Of a stretch of 64,000 bases of DNA, positions 37,600-49,991 are shown piece after piece. Position numbers and translations under genes: made by a program. Position 1 is the first letter of the stretch; the number at the start of each line of letters is the position of its first letter. A model generated the notes under the pieces. That model was not told the origin of the DNA. It saw only the letters and a list, made by a program, of their open reading frames with translations, and did not search any database. The stretch comes from Notolepis coatsorum (lineage: Eukaryota > Chordata > Actinopteri > Aulopiformes > Paralepididae): contig OZ020588.1 in the NCBI GenBank assembly GCA_963971535.1, positions 128,687,583 through 128,751,582 of the forward strand. The letters are read 5' to 3'.

Positions 37600-38830
37600 A
37601 TCGTATTATTTTTTCTTTTTTTACTTAAATTTTTATTTAACATTTATAGACATACAACACTTAGACAATACTTACAATGATATCCATAACATAACAATAT
37701 ACAAATATGGGTCCCTTGATATGGCGTCGTTCAGCCGCTTATACCGCCATAAGAGGGCCCCCCCCTCCCTCCATCCACCCCTAGAAACCGGGCTCCCCCA
37801 CATCCCAGGTCCGTCCCACGCGGGGCCGAGCACACAGCGACACAGGTCCCTTGAATTTGATTGGGCCAGGCCCAGTAGAGGGGCAAGGGGAGGTACTCCC
37901 CCCCACCGAGCCAAGCCCGCTACCTCCCATGTCACGAGAGTCCCACCCCACGCCCACCGACCCCGCAACACACAGGACCCCATTGGGCAAAGCTCAGCCG
38001 CTCTGACCCCCATTCATTCCCCCCCACTGAACTCAGCCCGCCCACCTCTGTACCTCCCATGTCACTGATATCACTATATACATTTATGATAAAATAACAC
38101 TGACAACACAATAAGACAAATTAAATTAAGATAAAATAAGCCATATGAATAGCACTCTTTCCCCCGGAATCAGCTGTATTGCTTCTAGCCTGATCCGAAT
38201 GCTATCTGTATATTCATCGTGTTAGCTTCCATGTTAGCTTGTAGCTTCGTCTCCAGCCTCGCTGTTGTCTAATGCTTTTATTTTCTTTGAATTCGCCTCC
38301 ATGCTCCTCTGAATATTCTGTATTGCATCGAGTCCAGTCTGCGTGTTGGTTTGCATGTTAGCATCATTAGCGTTCTGCATTGCTTCTAGCCTGATCTGAA
38401 TACTTGCTTGCATATTCATCGTGTTAGCTTCCATGTTAGCTTGTAGCTCCGTCTCCAGCCAGGCCTCGCTGTGGTCTAACGTTATGTTAGCTTGTTTTAC
38501 CTGGTGCGTCACCCCCTTGTGTTGTACCTTTCCCTTCGTTGTATTTTCTTTGTCGGGGGTCATTCTTCTCTCACTTCTCCTCGAGTTTTGTGCACTGGGT
38601 CTTGTCATCATTCTTTTATCTTCGAGTTGTTACTTTTTATCGTGTTTTGTAACTTTTTATTACCTTTCTTGAATTTTGGACTGGGAGCTCTGTTCTGCAG
38701 TTGCTTACCTGCTCCTCGCCAAACCGGAAGCCTATATATCGTATTCTTATTCTTTATTTGATTTATATTGTATCCCTATTATCCTGCCTGTACCTCTCTC
38801 CTCCTGATGCCAGGCACCCAAATTCGTATC
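37600..38830 (-). mobile_element. L1-like LINE, internally deleted (ORF1 start plus 3' UTR)
   Basis: Minus strand. 38611-38234 encodes a 125-residue ORF1p-like N-terminus beginning MMTRPSAQNSRRSERRM with a predicted coiled coil rich in Q/N/M/A heptads (NMQASIQIRLEAMQNAN). 38100-37740 is G-rich on the minus strand, and the left end is T-rich on plus (A-rich tail). Known: G-rich 3' UTRs are typical of L1-clade LINEs. ORF2 is absent between them, so the copy is internally deleted. The tandem duplication in ORF1 is 201 bp (38178 and 38379), in frame. Confidence 0.55.
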
Positions 38831-38839
38831 TTTCCCCAG

Positions 38840-39340
38840 GATGACATTCAATAAAAAAGGCCTTTTGATCATAGATAAATCATCAAGAGAGATTCATGTG
38901 AAGAAGTCAGTTCAACCGGGGGGCGTGTTCTCACTGTGAGGTGAACTCAAACGTTGGCTTGGACAGAGCAGAGGAGTCCCAACTGTCCCATTGACAGTTA
39001 TCCCTCTTTTCTATTTCTTTCAAGGCTTCTTCAGATACCTTGGCGAGAGCCAATGGTATGTCCAGCAAGGTCAGAAAATAGAAGGAAATAGAATATAACT
39101 TTATCCAGCAGTTCATTCAAAACATTCACAACAACAGCACATCACAAAATGATAATAATGAAACAATGGTAATGATAATAATGTAGGTAGTAGAGACAAA
39201 ATATATACTGGAGAGATAATAGGTTAAATGTTAGATGAATTAAGCAGGATGATAACTGCTAAAATCACAATGACATTGACAGTTCGATGAAATATAGCAT
39301 AAAGGTGAGTTAACAGTTGAGAATTGAGCAGGCTAACTGC
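38840..39340. other. No gene seen
   Basis: AT-rich, no domain or element end recognised. Confidence 0.4.
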
Positions 39341-39455
39341 ATGTGTAACAGCTCTGCTCAGGGTGACGAATGACCTCCTAATGACCGCTGACGCAGGATA
39401 ACCATCACTCCTCAACCTCCTCGATCTGACAGCGGCGTTTGACACTGTGGACCAC

Positions 39456-40969
39456 CAGTGATGCCGGTAACGCGTTACTAAGTAACGCGTTATTGTAATC
39501 TGATTACTTTTCCCCGAAAATAGTAATCTAACGCGTTAATCTTTAAAAGCCAGTAATCTGATTGCAGTTACTTGTCCAAGTGGCTGTGCGTTACTATTTC
39601 GTTACTATCTCATCATAAATTCATAATGCAGGCGGAATGCAGTATTTTATTTCGTTTTCGACAGTCAAAAATACATTTTTGAGCTGTTTTTCTTATTTGG
39701 GAGTGACGTGGTGTGGCAGTGAAAGGGTTACACAAGAATGTGGCCCGCGGCGTGACTGGACTCTCTGTCTGTGAGTGACTCTGCTTTGGCCCAATCACAT
39801 TCCCCATCCACAGTCTGCGAATCAGAGGCAGAGTAGGGCGGGTCTTCACAGCACGTCATGTGACATATGCGCCAATCGTGTGACAGCAGGGCTCCGTTGC
39901 ATTCGTCTGAGAATTCCACCCCAAAACGCTTACAGGAAGAAAAAACGCGGCTTATTATTATTACCGAGGCGCGCGGCTTATTATATTATTAAAACAGCTA
40001 CTTGTGGGCACTCATAAAAACACCGTGGTCTACAAGTTGTTTAGCGAGAGGATGGTGGTAATGTGCTTCAATAGAACAATGGATCAATGCCATGTCAAAT
40101 CTCGGCTCCGCTGATCTGAAGGGCTCCGCAGTACACACACAGACACACACACGCGCGCGCGCACACACGGGATCGCAGCAGCCACACACACATTTCCACT
40201 GTCCAATAGACAAGCGCCCTTTTCGACCGCGTGACATTGTTCAGATGTTTCAACTTCACCCCCAGAACCGCACCGAGTCCACCAAAACTATATGTGAAAG
40301 CGACCTAAACGTAAATACTGTCTACCGCTAAAAACAGCACATCCAATTGCATTGAAAGCATCTGGAATCACAACACTACGACGCTTCGACTAGGTACAGG
40401 AGGACTCGGAGGCCAGCCAAACAGCAAAAGAGAGAGATTGTTTCTTTCCCTATTGATTAATGTATATTTGATGGTGGCAGAGCAAAAGCTCTTATTTGCC
40501 AGATTTACAGTTAATTTACATGTTAAAGAGAGACTGATTGTATGTTTATAGAGAGACATTTATAAAAACAATTTAATAGTTACAGTTGATATAATTGAAT
40601 AGTTCAGCCTGCATTTGTTAGATGTGAATGGATACACTGGTTTTATAAAACCACTGGCTGGCTGCTCTAATGCTGTGAGCATCATAGACTGTTGCTTTAC
40701 CATACTTGATGGTACAGAAGCTGAAGCACTAGTTTAACAATTTACGTTATGTGCAGAGAAACAAGTTAAAAACAATTTATGCACTTTCAATAAAGCGTTT
40801 TAAAAAAACTGTTGGGGGAACGACGACGACTTCGTAACCTAGTTACTTTCAAAGTAACTAAGTTACTCTGATAATCAAGTAATCAGTAAAGTAACTTGGA
40901 TTACTTTTTAAAGGAGTAATCAGTAATCAGTAATCGGATTACTTTTACAAGTAATCTGTGGCATCACTG
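39456..40969. mobile_element. hAT element (CAGTGATGCC) inserted in the LINE
   Basis: Termini cagtgatgccggtaacgcg and ctgtggcatcactg, with subterminal gttacttagtaacg-type motifs, gtaatctgattac and agtaatcagtaatc. Flanked by TGGACCAC (39448-39455, 40970-40977), a perfect 8-bp duplication. 1514 bp, no transposase recognised. Contains a CA/CG-rich stretch at 40130-40170. Confidence 0.95.
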
Positions 40970-42257
40970 TGGACCACACCATCCTCCTGGAGCGCCTCCA
41001 CAACACTGTTGGACTGTCGAGCCATGCACTACAGTGGTTCCAGTCCTACCTCTTAGGCAGGACAGAATATGTCTCACTGGGAGGACACAAGTCCAGGCTG
41101 CTCGAGGTCACCTGTGGTGTTCCGCAGGGGTCGGTTCTTGGTCCCATTCTATTCATCACCTACATGCTCCCCCTCGGTCGTGTCATCGGCAGACATGGAA
41201 TGTCTTTCCACTGTTATGCCGATGACACACAACTCTACATAAAAACGGCCCCAAACCCCTCTGCAGCTCTGTCATGCCTCACCACCTGTCTTGGGGAGAT
41301 AAAGGCATGGATGAACAGCAACTTCCTCCAACTAAACAGCAAGAAAACCGAGGCACTCCTAATTGGCACCCCTCACCAGGTTCAGTCTTCATCCATATCA
41401 CATCTCACCTTTGATGGCCAGGTAATCCCCCTCTCCCCCTCAGTCACAAATCTGGGGGTTCGATTTGACCCCCACCTGACCTTCAACACCCACATAAAAC
41501 ACCTCTGCAAGACCTCATTCTATCACCTAAAAAACATATCAAAACTCCGTCCCATTCTAACCCTGTCAGATGCAGAGAAGCTTGTCCATGCCTTTATCTC
41601 CTCAAGACTGGACTACTATAACGGACTCTTCATCGGGATTCCTGGCAAGAGCATCCAAAAGCTGCAATACATCCAGAACAGTGCTGCCAGGATCCTGATG
41701 AGAGTCCGTAAACACGATCACATAACCCCCATCCTCCACTCACTACACTGGCTCCCCGTCTCATCCCGGATCAACTACAAAATCCTTACGATCACCCATA
41801 ACTGCATAAACGGACACGCACCCCTCTACCTTCAGGAACTCATCACTCCACAATCCTTCACTTGCACCCTCAGATCCGCAGGTAGCCTGCTCCTTCAGGT
41901 CCCCAATACCCGGCTCTGCACCATGGGTGACCGAGCCTTCTGCACGGCTGCACCACGCCTGTGGAACAGCCTCCCCATCCAGCTGAGGGCACCACAGAGC
42001 CTGGACTCTTTTAAAGCAGGCCTGAAAACTGTTCAAAAAGGCCTTTGACTGTTAGCTTTTTATTTAAATTTTATTGCGCTTTGTTTTTGAATTGTCTGTT
42101 TATACTATGTTTTTTATTAACTATGTTCTATTTTTATTCTGTATTTTATTTTATTTGTTTTACTAATAACTATTTTATTCAATTTTTGTAACTGTTTTAA
42201 CCATGTAGTGTAGCACTTTGGGATCCCAGCGAACAAAAAGTGCATTACAAATCCAAT

Positions 42258-42258
42258 C

Positions 42259-42331
<73 letters not shown>
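42258..42331. repeat. (ATT)n microsatellite at LINE tail
   Basis: About 24 ATT units, formed as the 3' tail of the L2-like LINE and bordering a minus-strand LINE fragment. Confidence 0.95.
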
Positions 42332-42334
42332 GTA

Positions 42335-42592
42335 CCTCTTCTTTGATGCCAAAGGTATCCTGTAGCACCTGCCAGGTTTTAGTCTCACAAACTCAGAGAA
42401 CAGGGGATGTGAGGGATCCTCTGTGATCCACAGAGCTTTCCTCCTCGTCCACTGTTCCCAGAGAGCTCTTAACTGCCTCTGTGGTCTTCTGATTAGTTTA
42501 CTGGCTGCATTATTGACCTTCACCAGCTTGCTCTTGCATTTACTGTTCAGATTCCCATGCCATACAGTGATATTAAAGGACAGCACACTCAC
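42335..42592 (-). mobile_element. LINE C-terminal fragment
   Basis: Minus strand: NNAASKLIRRPQRQLRALWE, then RKALWITEDPSHPLFSEFVR and SKKRYNN. Matches the EDPSHPLY/ASKxRYKNSF-type end of fish LINE ORF2. 5'-truncated and pointing at the plus-strand LINE, tail to tail. Confidence 0.75.
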
Positions 42593-42602
42593 TTAATGTG
42601 AG

Positions 42603-42606
<4 letters not shown>

Positions 42607-42658
<52 letters not shown>

Positions 42659-42702
42659 CGTGCGTTCGTGCGTGCGTGCGTGCGTGCGTGTGTGTGTGTG
42701 TG
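42607..42702. repeat. (GT)n with (GTGC)n microsatellite
   Basis: TG repeat with an internal block of GTGC units. Confidence 0.97.
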
Positions 42703-42884
42703 ACTATGTGTTGGCTTACTCCAAAGCTAAGTAATCTAAGCAAATACATATGTTGCATACATTTCTTGCCAGCGCATTATTGTGACATCATCTAGATTGC
42801 AGTAGTGTGGCTCTGTTGTAACAGCATGTCTGGAGAGCAGTAGTATGGTTCAGGTATGCCAGTTTTCTATGTATATACTTTACT

Positions 42885-44640
42885 ATGTAAAGAAGGGGGG
42901 GGGGGTATATTTTATTGTATCACTATGTACAATGTATGTGTAGCAGGGTGGATTATCCCTGCTTCGTGGGAACAGGTGGGCACAGCCACTGGGTAGCGGG
43001 ACACAGTAGAGCTCCGTCTGACTGCACCCTCGTCTTTGGGCCTGGAGCGTCAAACTGGAGGCCGGCAGTGGGAGTGGATGGGGCCCGGGATTTACCAACC
43101 TGGTCTGGTACTCTGGTCTTCCTCGCCTCTCCGGGGCGGTCAGCAGTACTCCCCAACTCGCTCTCACTTCCCCCAATACCTCTGTTAACCCTCCCACACC
43201 TAGTGACTGATATATGAATAAGTAAATTCGTTCCTCCCGCAAGCAGTACCCTCCCTCGGTGACACTAGAGACCTTAATAGCTGAAAGGGGAAGGTGGGTA
43301 GGAAAGGGTTAAATGTATTAACGTTACACGCACCAAAAGGGTTAGTGTTAAGGCTCAGGAATTGACACGCACACAAGACTCCCATCTACATCCTTTAGTG
43401 TTATTTAAGGACTGGTCAGTTACAAATATTCAATAGCAATGGGTCAAATGAAATGTAGTTCTCCTATTATTCGAGTTGTAACTCAATACCTTGCAGACAA
43501 CTGATATTGTACACCCAAATAATAACGTCTGGGCTAGTACCAATAATAATACCTCTCTAAGACTTTACATATATGGCAGCGTTACGTTACCCCCAAGAAG
43601 AGAAGGGTTAACTGGATGGGAAATTATTATGAATGAACATACACGTTATCACACTCAAATGAAATGAAAATGTGGGCCCACTTTACCAAACAAAAGTCCT
43701 AACTAATGCCGGCATGAAATGTTTGTGGGGTACCCCTATGCACTGTGGTTAGCAACCATTATCTTCGCCCGTAGGCCGCGACACACTGTGTAATGTACGA
43801 TATGGTATTGGTCACCGAAGTGCCACTGTACTTAGCCAAGATGGCGGCCTCGCCCTCACCACCACTCGTCCGGGTGGTAAGATGGCGTCGAACGTTCTCG
43901 TCCCAGGAGCTAGCAAGCTGTGGTAGGCAGGGGGGCAGTAGCAGGCTGGAGGCGCGTGCTGGGTAGTGGCGACCTCTGCTGGAGAGGCGGCGTCCTCTGC
44001 TCCGATGAGACAAACTCCCGTGCTAGGCTGCTGACTGCCGGTGCTGACAAGCTGCTGGTCGACGAGCTGTGTTGGCGTGCGTGATAATCTGATGGCTACT
44101 GAAGCTCTGTGAGTCTGAGAAGGCCCTCCTGCTAATCGAACATGCAGCAACGCACGGTGCCTCTAACCACCAGCTCTCTTCAGGCAACGCTTGCCGGGGG
44201 CACCTCGCTGGAGGGGATAACGTTAGCATTAGCCACTTCAATATACCGCTTACTTCTAGGATAACTCGCTGTATCCCTAGGGTTGTTCTGTTCGGATGTT
44301 CAACACGCTACTAATGCTTATATTTCTATCATAACCCGAAATATACTTGAGTCCAATTACATTCACCCGTGTGCTTCACGACGGGGCTCCTCGATGATAC
44401 GTCCTCTCAGGTTCACGTTCAACGCCGAAGAGACTGTTTCTCTCCACTTCCGTTCAGGTGACTTGCTTCTTCTCGACGCCTTCCTCCTGCACTCCACCTG
44501 CCACCGCCGCCCCCTGCTGGCCACCGCCCACCAGTCCCACAGGAAGAACTGGGTGAATGTGAATATGATTCAGTTAGTGTTTATAATCCATATTCCAGCT
44601 GGTGAGAGAAGGAGAAACTCGTCATTGTTCAGGAGAATAT
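42885..44640. other. Unclassified GC-richer block
   Basis: Richer in GC than its neighbours, with two aagatggcg motifs (43839 and 43880; YY1-like) and open minus-strand stretches without recognised domains. Starts with an inverted pair agcagggtgg/ccctgct. It could be a dispersed repeat or a small CpG-rich regulatory block; I cannot decide. Confidence 0.3.
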
Positions 44641-44699
44641 AAAGGGAAACCGGTTAACATGTCTTTGTGCACCAAGGGGAGATAAAAGGTTAAGTCAGC

Positions 44700-44960
44700 A
44701 CTTCTGAATAATAGTCGAATATTCAGGATGCTACATAGCATTGAAATGTCTGTAAGTCTCGACGACATTGAAAATGAGGGTGACCTCAACTGTCCTTTTC
44801 GAGAGTAAATACAGGTTTGAATGATTGAATTGGTATATACAGAAAATAAGACAGGGGGTAACATACAGCCCTGAGGTTCTCCTGTGCTAATCATAAGCTG
44901 CTCAGACAGAGACTCTTTGTGGTACTAAAGAGGAAGTCTCTTCTCCAAAGTACAAGACCA
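44700..44960 (-). mobile_element. LINE reverse-transcriptase fragment
   Basis: Minus: LMISTGEPQGCMLPPVLFSV then YTNSIIQT, the STGxPQGCVLSPxLFSxYTND block of a LINE RT. Decayed on both sides. Confidence 0.7.
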
Positions 44961-45025
44961 TTGTTGTCTTCACAAAACACACAGATCTGAGCCTGCGCTG
45001 TGACCCCTCTGTGGATATGCATTGG

Positions 45026-45185
<160 letters not shown>

Positions 45186-45301
45186 CATATCTGCCACAAA
45201 CAAACAAAGCAACAAAGACAGCAGAAATGTCCACCTTGACATTATCTTCAGGATGCAGCATTCTTCCTGCCTCACTGCTAGATCTATAGATCTATTTTCT
45301 C

Positions 45302-45304
<3 letters not shown>

Positions 45305-45380
<76 letters not shown>

Positions 45381-45384
45381 TGTG

Positions 45385-45416
<32 letters not shown>

Positions 45417-45507
45417 TGCGTGCGTGTGTGCGTGCGTAGTGCGTGCGTGCGTGCGTGTGTGCGTGCGTGCGTGCGTGCGTGCGTGTGTGTGTGTGTGTGT
45501 GTGTGTT
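45305..45507. repeat. (TG)n with (CGTG)n microsatellite
   Basis: TG units followed by two blocks of GCGT units and a final TG block. Confidence 0.97.
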
Positions 45508-45722
45508 TAGAAAGCCTGCTGTATTGTTCTCAGTTTTTAGTCTAACCTGGATATAGCTCCTGGGTCTTTGTCTGTAAGCCGTAGCTAATCAGGTGTTACA
45601 AAAGAGCTCAACAACACAATAATAGTTTTGTTTATTGATGCAATAAAATAGACTGTTGCAATAATGGTGTAATGACAAAATGCTACTGGTATGAAATAGC
45701 TCCCCAAAAAGCCCGGCAAGAT

Positions 45723-45944
<222 letters not shown>

Positions 45945-46028
45945 GTAATGTATAACATGTGTATAGAATGTAGACAATATGAAAAAGTGTGTAATACAGT
46001 ACTGACATACATTATAAACAAAGTGAGT

Positions 46029-46216
46029 AACTTTATTTTTTTTTTAAGATATGTTTTTTAGGGCATTTGCGCTTTATTGTGGATAGGACAGTTTGGACTT
46101 TTTAGAGAGAGAGAGATGGGCGAAGACATGCAGCACATGTCCTGGGCCGGATTCAAACCCAGGATGCTGCGGTTTATGCTGAGCGTATGTACGTGGTGCG
46201 CCACCGGGGCGCTGCG
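46029..46216 (-). mobile_element. tRNA-headed SINE, second family
   Basis: Minus strand from 46216: gcgccccggtggcgcacc head, B box ggtttgaatcc, body aggacatgtgctgcatgtct and ctctctctaaaaagtcc, then an A-rich tail at the left edge. Flanks aagtgagt on both sides (46021-46028 and 46217-46224). Confidence 0.8.
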
Positions 46217-46342
46217 AAGTGAGTCACTATTAACACTATAGACAGTAGTACATACAATACACTATGAATAATATAACCAATCTAGCCAATGGTTTAAATA
46301 ATATGAATAGATATGAAATATATATAGAATACGGAGAATAAG

Positions 46343-46821
46343 GTGTGGCCGGGTAGCGCAGCGGACTAAGCGCCTGTCTACCACCACAGAGACAGTGGGA
46401 TCGAATCCAGCTGTGGTGCTTCCGGATTGGCCGACCGTCCATACTGACACAATTGGCAGTGTTAGCGGGTGGGAAACCCGGCGAGGGTGGGTCCTGGTCA
46501 TTGTAAACAGCGACTCCTACAGTTCGGTCGGGGCGCCTGCACAGCGAGGGAAGGATCTAGGAGAGGTACTGTGTGACCTTCCACACGTTACACTCCCCCA
46601 GTGAGAGTCCGCACAGCCAGGTGAAAAGAAGCGATGGGCTGGGTACACATGTGTCGGAGGAAGCATGTGATAGTCTCCGCCCTCCCGGACCGACGGTATA
46701 GGGGGTAGAGTGCGTAACGACCAGGAAGGGGATTGGGAATTGGCATAACGACTAACATTGGGAGGGGAGAAAAAACGGAAAAAGAAGGGGGGAAAAGATA
46801 AAAAAAAAAAAAAAAAAAAGC
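46343..46821 (+). mobile_element. tRNA-headed SINE sharing its body with 32571-32965
   Basis: Head gtggccgggtagcgcagcgg (A box) with B box gatcgaatcc; body includes acagcgactcctacagttcg and caggtgaaaagaagcgatgg; ends in A20. Flanks GAGAATAAG at 46334-46342 and 46822-46830. Different tRNA head, related body compared with the other copy. Confidence 0.92.
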
Positions 46822-47089
46822 GAGAATAAGAAAAACTAGGGTATAAACAGTATGAACAGTACTGTACAGTAAACATAAGTATAAACACTATAGGCTATAA
46901 ACAGTGGTAATAAATCTGAATACACTATAGAAGATATAGCCAGTGTAGACAATGGTATAAATAGTATGAGTGGATAATATTAACTATGAATGAGCCATAG
47001 GTTGGATATAAATAGTAGAAATTAAAGTATGAATACAGTATATTACAGATGAAGACATTATAGGCAGTAGATAAATATGGATATGAATA

Positions 47090-47500
47090 TAATCGAAAAA
47101 GTTCAGTCTCTGGAGTAAGTTGAGTTTGTGAGGGTGGGCTGTGGTGGGGAGTGGTGCAGAGTTCAGCAAAGTGACAGCTGAGGGGAAGAAGTTGTTCCTC
47201 AACCTGCTGGTCCTGAGATGCTGGTAGCACCACCCAGAGGGGAGGAGGGCCAACAGTCTGTGGTTGGGGTGAGAGGTGTCCTTGATGATACTGTGTTCCT
47301 TCCTCAGACAGTTTTCACCACCTCTGCACGCAGTGCTTTCCGGTCCGAGGCAGAGCAGTTGCCATACCAGACTGCGATGCAGCTAGTGAGTATGCTTTCT
47401 ATGGTGCACTGGTAGAAGTTCACCAGAATCTGAGGAGACAGGTGGGCTTTCCTCAGTCTCCTCAGGATGGTGATGATGTTATGGTTGATCAATGGTGAAT
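47090..47500 (-). mobile_element. LINE C-terminal region
   Basis: Minus: LRRLRKAHLSPQILVNFYQC, TIESILTSCIAVWYGNCSAS and DRKALRAEVVKTV, then TSRLRNNFFPSAVTLLNSAP. This is the conserved C-terminal stretch (IESILTxCIxVWYGNCSAxD) of an abundant fish LINE family. Frames shift, so decayed. Confidence 0.85.
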
Positions 47501-47509
47501 GCTTCTCTC

Positions 47510-48180
47510 AACGGTGATTATTTTTTAAGGCATTTCTGCTGAACACGGAGTAGAACAACAGGGAAGATACATGTACGTATGTGTGAGAATGAGGGTATGA
47601 CATAGCAAAGGACATACTGTATAGACCATGGCATAAAACAGTCTTCTTACACAAGAAACTTCAATTCAGATCCAAGGATGAACGAGACAAAGCATTATTA
47701 GTCCCTAGTCACTTGCATTGAAAGAAAGCTGTCTGAAGCACACAGGGGACAGGACTTTCATTCTCTGGCATAAATCACAGATCATATCATGTCTGGTGTA
47801 AAGGGGCCATGACAGGAGCCTTATATTGGTGTAAATAGAAAGAAAGAAAATGTTTGTAGTGATCAGAGAATGAAAGGGTTAAGGCCCTTGCCTCTGAAAA
47901 CATATTTGCCCTGCTAGGATCAAATCCCACTGGAACCATCCCTTCTGTGTCTACACTATGTTCCGCTCATCTTTCCCTTAAAGGCTGAATTAGGCTTCAA
48001 CGTCAGTCTATCACGGCTCCTTTCTCAGCAACACCTTGACCATCATGTCTCCAACAGCTGTAACATTTTTAGTATCAGGCCTTAGTATCAATAACAAAAT
48101 AAACAGACAAAAAATGTAAATACTACATACATGCGTTTGTGTGAAGCAGGAAGAAGTGGTTATTCCAGTTGAACTTCCTT
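47510..48180. other. No gene seen
   Basis: Unassigned AT-rich DNA. Confidence 0.4.
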
Positions 48181-48187
48181 GATGTGT

Positions 48188-48355
48188 GACTTACTGTACT
48201 GGTAGAGATACTCAAATACAAGAGCTCTGTGTGATTTACTGGTAGAGATACTCAAATACAACATCTCTGTGTGACTTACTGGTAGAGATACTCAAATACA
48301 ACATCTCTGTGTGACTTACTGGTAGAGATACTCAAATACAACATCTCTGTGTGAC
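48188..48355. repeat. 40-bp tandem repeat, four units
   Basis: Unit gtgacttactggtagagata then ctcaaatacaacatctctgt, nearly identical across copies. Confidence 0.93.
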
Positions 48356-48394
48356 TGCCCACCTGTCTCTGTGTCTATTTACTGTAGCCAAATT

Positions 48395-48437
48395 TCCCTT
48401 GGGATGAATAAAGTATTTCTATTCTATTCTATTTCTG
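48395..48437 (+). mobile_element. LINE 3' terminus (aaatttcccttgggatgaat)
   Basis: Plus-strand counterpart of the terminus at 51351-51410 (tctattctattct tail). Only the last ~45 bp are present. Confidence 0.6.
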
Positions 48438-48654
48438 TCTTTTGTATCCTTCTGTCTCTTTGTATATATTTCCGCCTCTTTCTCCCTCACTATTATTGTC
48501 TCTGTATTGTCTGTCTGACTCTCTCTCTCTCTGCTGTTCTATCCCTTTGTCACTGTCGCTCTCCTCTTTGTCTTTAGCTGTCTCTGTGTGTCCCCCTCTG
48601 TCTATCTTTCCCTCAATTTATCCCTTTCTCTCTCTTCAATGGCTTCTTCGTCGG

Positions 48655-48686
<32 letters not shown>

Positions 48687-48734
48687 CCTCCTTGCAATAG
48701 TCCTATAAAGTGCCTTCATTTTCATGCCTGGTGT

Positions 48735-48910
48735 TTAAGGCTTTGAGTGGCACAGTAAACACATTCACACTGACATTGATCACACTGACACTCCCCACTG
48801 ACAGTTTGGAGTGGTGCAGAGTTCAGAGTGCTGCAGAGCTTAGCAAGGTGACATATGAGGGGAGGGGAAGAAGAAGCTGTTCCTGAACCTGCTGGTCCTG
48901 GAACACATAC
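48735..48910 (-). mobile_element. LINE fragment, same family as 47090-47500
   Basis: ggaccagcaggttcaggaac and ctttgctaagctctgc on the minus strand match the DQQVxEQLLxPL stretch at 47090-47240. The window has a duplicated cattcacactgacattgatc on each side (48761 and 48931). Confidence 0.6.
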
Positions 48911-48959
48911 AGTACACGTGAAGACAGACACACATTCACACTGACATTGATCACACTGA

Positions 48960-49590
48960 CAGTTCCACCCTGGTGCCCTTATTGAACAGAGTTGGATTAA
49001 GGGACAGGTAACACTGTGTTACATCTCATATGGCATGGTTAATTTCACACACACAATATAATTGTGTGCTTCTATTACAGTTATTGCAAATAGTAAATGG
49101 AGTCATTGGAGCTATTGATCAAAACAAGAAGAAAGAGAGAGAGACTGAGACGGAGTACAAGAAAGTAGAACTTGTTAAATATCCAGTACAATGATGTTTA
49201 AATTCAGTCATAAATTGCTTATCGTGGACTGTTAATGTCATGAGTATAATTTCTTTCAGCTTCAGATGTATCATTTGATTTGTTACTGTTTTAGTGCACC
49301 CTCTCTGTTTCCATTTTCATCGTTTCACTGATCTGTATTTCATACTTCCTGGAACATGTGACATCACACATTCCAACTCTTTCACTCAGTAACTAAAAGA
49401 TAATAATAATTTGTACAAAACAGTTGTGTGTGAGATCATGGGCATACAAAATCAGCTTTATTTGGGGGGGGGGGGGTGTTCCTTTAAGGGTGAGAAAAAA
49501 AGAAAGTGGATGTGAAAGGGAGAGACCAAGGGAGACAGACAGATGAGTGCAGACTCACTCAGATCTGAAAGACAAAGAGAGAGAGAGAGC
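48960..49590. other. No gene seen
   Basis: AT-rich; short G run near 49465-49475. Confidence 0.4.
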
Positions 49591-49744
49591 GTGTGTTGGA
49601 CAGACTCTATTCAGTGTGCGCTGTGTGCGGTTTCTGTGGCATCATTCCTCTTGCCCACCCCCACCCACCCACACTCCTTCAGAGTCTTAATCTACAGCAT
49701 GATTTAGGGATGTGTCACAATGCTCACTCAGAGCCGGCACTCTT

Positions 49745-49991
<247 letters not shown>

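Larger units (their letters stand above)
39345..42331 (+). mobile_element. L2-like LINE, 5'-truncated, split by a hAT element
   Basis: Coding resumes across the insertion: TALLRVTNDLL and LNLLDLTAAFDTVDH upstream, then LLERLHNTVGLSSHALQWFQ, GVPQGSVLGPILF, YADDTQLY (RT catalytic block), LTFDGQVIPLSPSVTNLGVR and LHWLPVSSRINYKILTITHN, ending KAGLKTVQKGL and TGA at 42046-42048. The UTR has tagcactttgggatccc and aagtgcattacaaatc, then (ATT)n. One stop is seen in the short upstream part (after ADAG); the downstream 350+ residues are open. Endonuclease domain missing. Confidence 0.93.

Noticed and set aside
37421-38068. 215-residue plus-strand ORF
   Set aside because: Covers the antisense of an L1-like G-rich 3' UTR; low-complexity Pro/His-rich text without a domain.
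42885-44640. Long terminal repeat of a retroelement
   Set aside because: I could not find paired repeats or any recognisable internal genes, so the block is left unclassified.
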